A stretch of 63,609 bases of DNA, taken from contig JAMPGR010000005.1 in assembly GCA_023663805.1 (NCBI GenBank), positions 1 to 63,609 on the forward strand. The letters run 5' to 3'. Made by a program: the position numbers and the translations under genes. The notes beneath the pieces are model-generated. The model made no database searches, had not been told where the DNA came from, and worked only from the letters and a program-made list of their open reading frames with translations. The DNA is from Clostridium sp. (GTDB lineage Bacteria > Bacteroidota > Bacteroidia > Bacteroidales > Muribaculaceae). Shown here piece by piece: positions 10,151 to 16,800 of this stretch (the first letter of the stretch is position 1; the number at the start of each line of letters is the position of its first letter).

Positions 10151-10203
10151 TTGACAGATAGATAGTCATTCTCTTGTAGTTAGCAGGAGGGGACGCCTGT
10201 CAA
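10151..10203 (+). repeat. Structured intergenic repeat, copy A
   Basis: The core 10158-10187 matches copy B (10242-10271) at 27 of 30 positions. The copy is bracketed by a 7-base inverted repeat, TTGACAG (10151-10157) and CTGTCAA (10197-10203), so the transcript could fold into a stem-loop. Confidence 0.7.
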
Positions 10204-10241
10204 CTGCGATATTTGGCTGAAAGACAATGTTATACTCCCAA

Positions 10242-10283
10242 ATAGATAGTTGTTCTCTTGTAGTTGGCAGGCGTCCCGCCTGC
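10242..10283 (+). repeat. Structured intergenic repeat, copy B, with perfect hairpin
   Basis: Second copy of the 30-base core. It runs into a perfect 7-bp hairpin (GCAGGCG, TCC, CGCCTGC) at 10267-10283. A further 10-base inverted repeat follows: CGTCTGCGCC at 10283-10292 and GGCGCAGACG at 10327-10336. Confidence 0.75.
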
Positions 10284-10362
10284 GTCTGCGCCCTCAGCTG
10301 GAAGCTAACCTGGCTCGGCATCGCCTGGCGCAGACGGAAGCCAATCGACACATTATCTGTCA

Positions 10363-10389
10363 GACTCTCCCGTGGAACACGGGAGAGTC
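10363..10389. terminator. Perfect 10-bp hairpin, probable bidirectional terminator
   Basis: GACTCTCCCG and CGGGAGAGTC with a 7-base loop. It sits between the convergent TolC-like and PNGase F-like genes and touches the stop codon of the latter. There is no T-run, so termination strength is uncertain. Confidence 0.6.
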
Positions 10390-12079
10390 AATAGAGGAGC
10401 GTGCCGGAGATGCACCAGTAACTGTTGCTGCCCCCTTCGGGCTGTCCCTGCGGGATTTTGACGGTCAGTTTGTGTTCGCCCGCCTCGAGTTTGCCGAGGT
10501 AGATATATTCGGGATTCGTCACTGTCGCCGGACACCAGTTCGAGCGACTCAAGTCTGACGAACTTAGGCCGTTTGAGAAATTGCCCGAGCATGGATTCCA
10601 GTTGCGGTATGTTCCGCAGTCTTCGCGCCAGGGGACGAATGAGATGACCTGTCGGCCGTCGACGAAGATCGTGTTGGGCTTCTGGTTGAATTCGTCGCCG
10701 CCGCCCCAGCCGCCGTGGCCTGTCGTCAGGTAGTAGAGAACGGCGTTCTCGACCGGCTGGTCGAGTGTGAAGGTGACGTTCAGCGAATCGTTCAGCATGA
10801 AAATCGGGTAGGGCTGTCCGGCCTGTTCGAGATAGTTGACGGTGTTGAACAGCGGGAGAGTGTGGAACGTACGGTGGTCGCCGCTGGGATAGTATTTCAG
10901 CCGGAGGGAGACCTTGTGGCCCTTCGAATCCCAGTTGCCGATATAGGCGCCGATCCATTGTTCGCCGACGAGACGGTCGGCGAGACTTGTGATTTCGGTT
11001 TTGTAGAGAACCGAGTCGACCCACTGCTGGCCCGGAACGCGGTTATGGTTAAAGGCGCGGACTCCGAAGCCTGTAAAGAATCTCATCAGTTCCATCGGGA
11101 CGGTGTAGTCCGGGGTCGAGACGAGGCCGTGGTAGTCTGTGTCGCCCGAGTGGAACGCCGGAACCGACTTCAGGTCGCGCAGGGCGTCGATGAACGATTC
11201 CTTACGGTCGGTCGGAATCATGAAGACAGAGCCCGTCCGGTCGTAGGCGTCGCCGTCGGAATACTGGACGACCTCGGCGAAGACGTCGCGGTCGGAGACA
11301 TCGTCGGGGAGTTTGACCTTGCGGATAATGATCGTTCCGCCGCCGACATTGTAGATTTCCCCATCCTTCAGTTCGTCGGGGATCTTCGCGCCGTCGAAGT
11401 TGACCCGCTGCTGGTCGAAGACCGGAACGGTTATGACGTCGGCGTTGTTCAGTTCATACTGGAACTCGTAGGCTTCCATTTTCTGGCCCCACGATTCGGG
11501 AAACAGTTCGCGGGTTGTTTTCAGCGGAGCAACCGAAACAGCCTCCTGGATCTGGTCGCCGTTGCGGACAACGCGCAGAACGAGGCCATCGGGAACACCG
11601 ACGCCGGCCTGAGGCGTACCCCGGAAGGGGATAGCGGTCGTATACCAGATTTCGATTGTGTTCGAGTTGATGCTCGTTCTGACAACCCGGCAGGGGAGAC
11701 CGAGGAAACTCTCCTCGCGGATTTCGGTCAGGTTTTTGCCGATTTCGAACGGAGAGACACAGGAGATGACCTTTCCGTCGGGAAGTTTGGCCCAGCGGTA
11801 TGACTCGTCGGTCGCGTAGTCGATATAGTTTTTCACGACCGGAGCAGCCGGTTCGGCTTCTGCGGCGGCGGGACGGCCGCTTTCGAGGGCGACCTGGTCG
11901 CCGATGACGGTCATAAGGGTAGTTCCGGGGTAGGTCCGGCCCTTGTAGGAATTCTGGTAGGTAACTTCGATTCCTTTTGCGTTACGGACGCTCCGGGCGA
12001 TGTCGGTCTTCTTCGCTGCCAGCGGGTTCAGGATGACCGCGAGAAGGAGGATGACGGTTGTCAGGATTGTTTTTTTCAT
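10388..12079 (-). CDS. Secreted PNGase F-like glycoamidase with GLPGLI-like N-terminal domain
   Basis: Predicted exported peptide-N-glycosidase, which releases N-glycans from glycoproteins. A signal peptide covers residues 1-22. Residues about 25-200 resemble the Bacteroidota GLPGLI family (ATDESYRWAKLPDGKVIS, FLGLPCRVVRTS). The rest resembles PNGase F: a first domain with DGDAYDRTG, where PNGase F has its catalytic Asp, and a C-terminal domain with TTGHGGWGGGDEF, the counterpart of the glutamate-bearing segment, then FVPWREDC and SRSNWCPA. At 563 residues it is much longer than classical PNGase F because of the extra domain. It is divergent from the ECF sigma operon. The family call is by motif only. 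Confidence 0.78.
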   Translation of the reverse strand: MKKTILTTVILLLAVILNPLAAKKTDIARSVRNAKGIEVTYQNSYKGRTYPGTTLMTVIGDQVALESGRPAAAEAEPAAPVVKNYIDYATDESYRWAKLPDGKVISCVSPFEIGKNLTEIREESFLGLPCRVVRTSINSNTIEIWYTTAIPFRGTPQAGVGVPDGLVLRVVRNGDQIQEAVSVAPLKTTRELFPESWGQKMEAYEFQYELNNADVITVPVFDQQRVNFDGAKIPDELKDGEIYNVGGGTIIIRKVKLPDDVSDRDVFAEVVQYSDGDAYDRTGSVFMIPTDRKESFIDALRDLKSVPAFHSGDTDYHGLVSTPDYTVPMELMRFFTGFGVRAFNHNRVPGQQWVDSVLYKTEITSLADRLVGEQWIGAYIGNWDSKGHKVSLRLKYYPSGDHRTFHTLPLFNTVNYLEQAGQPYPIFMLNDSLNVTFTLDQPVENAVLYYLTTGHGGWGGGDEFNQKPNTIFVDGRQVISFVPWREDCGTYRNWNPCSGNFSNGLSSSDLSRSNWCPATVTNPEYIYLGKLEAGEHKLTVKIPQGQPEGGSNSYWCISGTLLY

Positions 12080-12107
12080 GTCTTAAGGGTTATGTTTCAT
12101 CTGTGTG

Positions 12108-12115
12108 CAAAAGTA
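12108..12115 (-). promoter_or_regulatory. Promoter of the PNGase F-like gene
   Basis: TACTTTTG on the minus strand, 29 bases upstream of the start codon and divergent from the ECF sigma promoter. Confidence 0.5.
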
Positions 12116-12212
12116 CATAAAATTTCAATCTTTACGACAAAACACCGAACAAAGATATACATCAGTTCTGAAAAATTATGTTAAAGTTTCGTCTGGTTAC
12201 GGATATATTGTT

Positions 12213-12220
12213 TAACTTTG
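12213..12220 (+). promoter_or_regulatory. Promoter of the ECF sigma operon; decides the start
   Basis: TAACTTTG lies 36 bases before the ATG at 12256. The upstream in-frame ATG at 12178 precedes this element and therefore should not be on the transcript. Confidence 0.55.
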
Positions 12221-12255
12221 TCAGCAGACGGAAGAAGCCGCCGTTGATAACCAGA

Positions 12256-12825
12256 ATGGAGAAACAGACAAAAACCGAACAGGAGCAGGACGAAACCCGC
12301 CTCGTCGAACGACTCCGCGACCCGTCGCGGTGCCGTCAGGCCTTCAACGAGGTTATCGACCGCTACTCCGAACCTCTCTACTGGCAGATTCGCCGGCTTG
12401 TTGCCAGCCACGACGACGCGAACGACATCCTCCAGAACACATTTATGAAGGCGTGGACCTCGCTGGAAAACTTTCGCGGTGACGCGAAACTGTCGACCTG
12501 GCTCTATAAGATCGCGATCAACGAGTCGCTGACCCATCTCGAGAAAGAACGCCGCCGAAACAATGTCTCCCTCGACGACGAAGAGTCGACCCTCGTCAAT
12601 CGAATCGAGGCCGACCGCTGGTTCGATGGCGACGAACTCCAGGAGAAACTCCGCCTGGCGATCGCCGGCCTCCCTGAAAAACAGCGGCTTGTATTCAATA
12701 TGCGCTACTTCCAGGAGATGAAATATGAGGAGATGTCCGAGATTCTCGGAACGAGCGTCGGCGCCCTGAAGGCGTCGTATCATCTTGCCGTCAAAAAAAT
12801 CGAACAATTTTTCGATAATGATTAA
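12256..12825 (+). CDS. ECF-type RNA polymerase sigma factor
   Basis: Sigma-70 family extracytoplasmic function factor of 189 residues. Region 2 is visible as DDANDILQNTFMKAWTSL and FRGDAKLSTWLYKIAIN; region 4 as AGLPEKQRLVFNMRYFQE and GTSVGALKASYHLAVKKI. The start at 12256 is preferred over the ATG at 12178 because the promoter lies between them. It heads a cluster with a single-pass membrane protein (probable anti-sigma), a Spy-like periplasmic protein and possibly the alpha-2-macroglobulin, consistent with envelope-stress sensing. Confidence 0.92.
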   Translation: MEKQTKTEQEQDETRLVERLRDPSRCRQAFNEVIDRYSEPLYWQIRRLVASHDDANDILQNTFMKAWTSLENFRGDAKLSTWLYKIAINESLTHLEKERRRNNVSLDDEESTLVNRIEADRWFDGDELQEKLRLAIAGLPEKQRLVFNMRYFQEMKYEEMSEILGTSVGALKASYHLAVKKIEQFFDND

Positions 12826-12880
12826 ACCGACGCGCCCCGCGGCAGTCTTAGGAATGTAATCACTTACCGAAAACCGAAAG

Positions 12881-13312
12881 ATGAAACAAGAAACCAAAGA
12901 TAAACTTCCCGAAATCCTCGAACGGATCGGCCATCGCGGTGGAGAGACCGTTCCCGAAGGGTATTTCGACGACTTCCGTCGCCGGATGAAGGAGTCTTTG
13001 CCGGAACGACAGTGGGAATACGAGGGTGAGGACAGCCGCGGTTCGATTCGGCGCACATTCTGGCAGAAAGTGCGCCCCTACGCCTACCTCGCCGCCATGT
13101 TCCTCGGAATATGGTGTATGATGAATATGTTCGACCTCGTCCGCTCCGGACAGCAGACGACGATCGACAACAATTCGACGCTCCTCGCTGCCCTCGGAAA
13201 CGAATCGTTCTACAACGACTACGTCGTCAGCGATGTCGACGACTACGACCTCTATGACGAACTCTACGAGACCGGCTTCGACCCCTCCGAGCTCCTCCAG
13301 TCTGAATACTGA
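12881..13312 (+). CDS. Single-pass membrane protein, probable anti-sigma factor
   Basis: 143 residues. A cytoplasmic N-terminus of about 65 residues (VPEGYFDDFRRRM is a recurrent start in ECF-linked Bacteroidota proteins) is followed by one hydrophobic segment at about 66-82 (YAYLAAMFLGIWCMMNM). The rest is an acidic tail rich in Asp and Tyr. It lies 55 bases after the sigma gene. No zinc-binding HxxxCxxC motif of the ZAS anti-sigma fold is present, so the anti-sigma role is inferred from position and topology only. Confidence 0.65.
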   Translation: MKQETKDKLPEILERIGHRGGETVPEGYFDDFRRRMKESLPERQWEYEGEDSRGSIRRTFWQKVRPYAYLAAMFLGIWCMMNMFDLVRSGQQTTIDNNSTLLAALGNESFYNDYVVSDVDDYDLYDELYETGFDPSELLQSEY

Positions 13313-13363
13313 CTTGCAGAATAATTAAAAATCCCGATCTAATAACAGAATGAATAGCAGAAT

Positions 13364-13840
13364 ATGAAACGAATCTTTTTGATGTTCTTGCCGTTGTTGA
13401 TGCTTCTGTTCGCCCCCGCGGCCTCGGCTCAGTCTGACGGCCACGGAAAGGGTGACCGCCAGCGCTGGATGAAGGAGATGAGGCAATACAAGATGGAATA
13501 TCTGACCCGCCAGCTCGAACTGACCGACGACCAGCGTCAGGAATTCTCGACCCTCTACCAGCAGATGGACACCGAAATCGACAATGCGAACCGTGACACC
13601 CGCCGGATGGTCCGCGATGTTGAGAAGAAAGGGAGCAGCGCAACAGCGCTCGAGCAGGAGAAAGCCGCTGAGGCGATGTTCGAACTGAAAGGGAAAGAAG
13701 GGGAGATCGAAATGAAATACTTCCCTAAATTCAAGAAAATCCTTAAGCCCGCCCAACTGCTCAAACTGAAGAAAGCCGAACAGGATTTCACCCGCGAACT
13801 GATGAAACACAACCGCGAAAAGAAAGGACAGAAAAAATAA
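13364..13840 (+). CDS. Spy/CpxP-like periplasmic protein
   Basis: 158 residues. A signal peptide ends near AASAQS (residues 1-23). The mature part is almost entirely helical and charged, with LTRQLELTDDQRQEFSTLYQ resembling the LTxxQ repeats of Spy, CpxP and ZraP proteins, which act as periplasmic chaperones or stress sensors. It follows the sigma and anti-sigma pair and precedes the alpha-2-macroglobulin by 17 bases, so it probably belongs to one stress-response transcription unit. Confidence 0.75.
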   Translation: MKRIFLMFLPLLMLLFAPAASAQSDGHGKGDRQRWMKEMRQYKMEYLTRQLELTDDQRQEFSTLYQQMDTEIDNANRDTRRMVRDVEKKGSSATALEQEKAAEAMFELKGKEGEIEMKYFPKFKKILKPAQLLKLKKAEQDFTRELMKHNREKKGQKK

Positions 13841-13857
13841 CTGCCATCTGAAAACAT

Positions 13858-16800
13858 ATGACACGTTCAACTATCGTCGCGTGGCTGTCTGCAATCCTGA
13901 TGATCGCGGCAGCCACGCAGCCGTTTACGGCTACGGCCGTCCAGCCGAAACATGGCGCGGCGCCCGCGGCGCTTGCCACGCCCGATTTCTCCTATCCCGC
14001 TACTGTCGTCAAGGACAACAACGCCTGTCTCGCAGAGGCTCTCGCCTCAGGCTCGGAGAAAGAGGCTCTGCGCGCTCTTATGAATATCGAGATTGCCAGC
14101 GTCATCGTCGACGCCGAGTCGGTCGACTCCGTCCTCAAGGTTTCACGCGCTGTGATAGACCGCTTCACCGACGACGCCACCCGCACGCTCGGAAAACTAT
14201 TCCTCGCCAGCGCCTGTAACGATTTCTACCGGTCGAACCGATATGTCTACGACCGGCGGTCGATCCCCCTTCGACCCTATCCCGACCAGATCTCGCTCTG
14301 GAGCGGCGAGCAATTCCGCGACACAATCTTCTCGCTCGTCCGCGAGGCTGTCGGGCCGCGCGAGCGGTTGTTCGCGACGCCGCTGCGCGACTGGGATCTG
14401 CTGGTCAGTATCCCCGAAGGTTCGGCCGTCTACTACCCGTCGCTCTACGATTTTGTCGCGACGAAATCGATTTCGATTGTCTCCGGACTCTCCGAGATCA
14501 GACAGATACTTCCGGTCGCCCGGTTTTCGCAGGTCAACATCTTCGTCGGGACTCCTGTCTTCAGCGCCGCGAGTCCCGAGGCCGATTTTATCCTCTCTAC
14601 CTACGCCGGACTCCTTCGCCACTATGCCGACACCCCGGCGCCGTTTGTCAACTACGACCTCGAGCGAATCGGTTTCACGGCGAACCATCTCTTTGCCGGT
14701 TCGGATACGAACGCCGATTCGCTGCGCATCGACCTGCTCCGCGACCTCTACAATCGTACATCGGGTAGCGAGTTCAGCGGCGACGTCCTGCTTCGGATCG
14801 GCGAGCGCGCCGAGATCGGATCAGAGACTTCGCGGTGGCTTCTGGAAAAGACCGAGCGTAACATCCGCCAGTTCCCGGCCTATGCCGGCATAACCCCGCT
14901 GAAGAACCTCGCCGAAACCCTCCGCGCCCGCTCGGCCGAAATCAGTTCGACATCGGTTGTTTATCCCGGCGTGCCGTTCGAGGTCGAGTGTCAGACAACA
15001 AATCTTCCGGCTGTTACTCTGAAAGTATATGATGTCACAAAGATTACAGGCGAATCGAGCCGCGAGTCTGTTCGTTTGTCTCGACTTTCATCGATGAATC
15101 CTGTTTCGACCATCGAAGTCCGCGGTTCCGCTAACCCGGGTGTATATCCCTACAAGGATTCGATGACGGGAATGGTGACAATCGCGAAGGTCGGACGCTA
15201 TGTTATCGTGCCATCATACTTCGGCGACGAAGACAGCGTCAGGGATGACTACTGCCAGGTCATCCATTGCACGACCTTACAGACCATTATCGAAAGTCTC
15301 GATGGCTCTGTTGCGATAGTGGTCGATCCCCGTACGGGAGAACCGGTTTCCGGAGCGGAACTGAGGACATTCTATGATCTTAAGAATCCCCGCCGGTTCG
15401 GAACAACCGGAAAGGACGGCATGCTGAAACTACCGGAAGTCAACAGCGGTATGTCTGTTGGAGCCGTCAAAGGCGACGACCTTTATTCGACGGCCTTTTG
15501 GTATGGTCCCGGTTATGACACTAAGACAGACAAGGAACATATCGTTGTTGAACCGATGACCGATCTTTCGATATATCATCCGGGGGACACGGTCGAAGTA
15601 TGCGCCGTTGTCTATACTCTTGAACATGGGAATCGCCGTCATGTCCGCGACGGCTTTGACCTTCGGCTGACCGTCACCTCTCCCAATTGGACCGATGTCG
15701 GTAAAATCAGCGGCATAACTGACCATTTCGGCCGGATGACAGCTCGGTTCGTCGTTCCGAACGATCAGTTGACCGGTACATATCATATTGGAGGAACAAA
15801 TCCTGATCCGCGGAATTACCGGCTTGAGATAATGAACACAAATTTCGAAGTCAGCGACTATAAACTACCTGAATTCGCCGTTATACTTGACAAGCCTGTC
15901 ATGGACATTCCGGAGAAGGGGTCTGTGACCGTCAATGGTTCAGTCCGGACATATTCCGGTTTCCCGCTTTCGGATTCCGAAATCACTCTCAGCCTTTCTG
16001 TCTCACAAGCACCCTGGTGGGGCAATTCCGTCGAGTTCGCGACATTGAAGTCGACAACTGATGCCGATGGAAGATTCTCAATTGTGCTGACCCCGGATCT
16101 TCTTAATGCCTCCCCATGTCCGAATGGCTTTTATCGCGTAACGGCGGAGGCTACCTCCGTCAGCGGCGAGACTCAGAACGCAACGACATCTTTCAGTCGC
16201 GCACCGGCATTCAAAATTTCAGCAGACATACCCTACGAGATTGATGCTTCAGTCGATGGCGGGGTGCTGAAAGCGGGGATGTCCATACTCGACGCCGAGG
16301 CAAATTCTGTAAGTCGGCAGATAAGACTGCTGTTCATCAATCGCCGAGATGAAAAGGATACGATATCGTTTGTTGTGACAACCCCCGATCCCGTCATCGA
16401 TCTTTCTGCTGTCCCTTCCGGGTCATACAGACTGAAAATCGAGGCGGTCGGATTCGATGCAACGCCGGTTACCAGATATCTTACCATATATCGTCCTACC
16501 GACATAACGACCCCAAACGGCGATGTTATCTGGGTTCCCGGATCTGTCCACAATTTTTCCGGCGATTCGGTCGAGATGCTCTATGCTGCCGCCGATGACG
16601 ACACACATATCCTTGTGACGGTATATGCCAGGGATCATGTCATATCGCGCAGATGGATCAACTCCACGGCCGGAATGCACCGGTTCAAGACCAAGGTGCC
16701 TGAAGATGTCGACGAATTGTCGGTCAATATGGTTGCATATAAACAGATGAATAGCAACATCCTTAAATCTTCGTTCAAACGGGATTGCTCGATCAACCGG

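Noticed and set aside
10158..10271. CRISPR array from the two 30-base repeats
   Set aside because: Only two imperfect copies, with 54 bases between, no cas genes, and the repeats continue into different hairpins.
10715..11803. A 362-codon plus-strand frame inside the PNGase F-like gene
   Set aside because: Antisense shadow; composition is mirror-image codon usage and no motif is present.
12178..12255. Longer N-terminus for the ECF sigma factor
   Set aside because: The TAACTTTG promoter at 12213-12220 lies after the upstream ATG, and the extra residues do not resemble sigma region 2.
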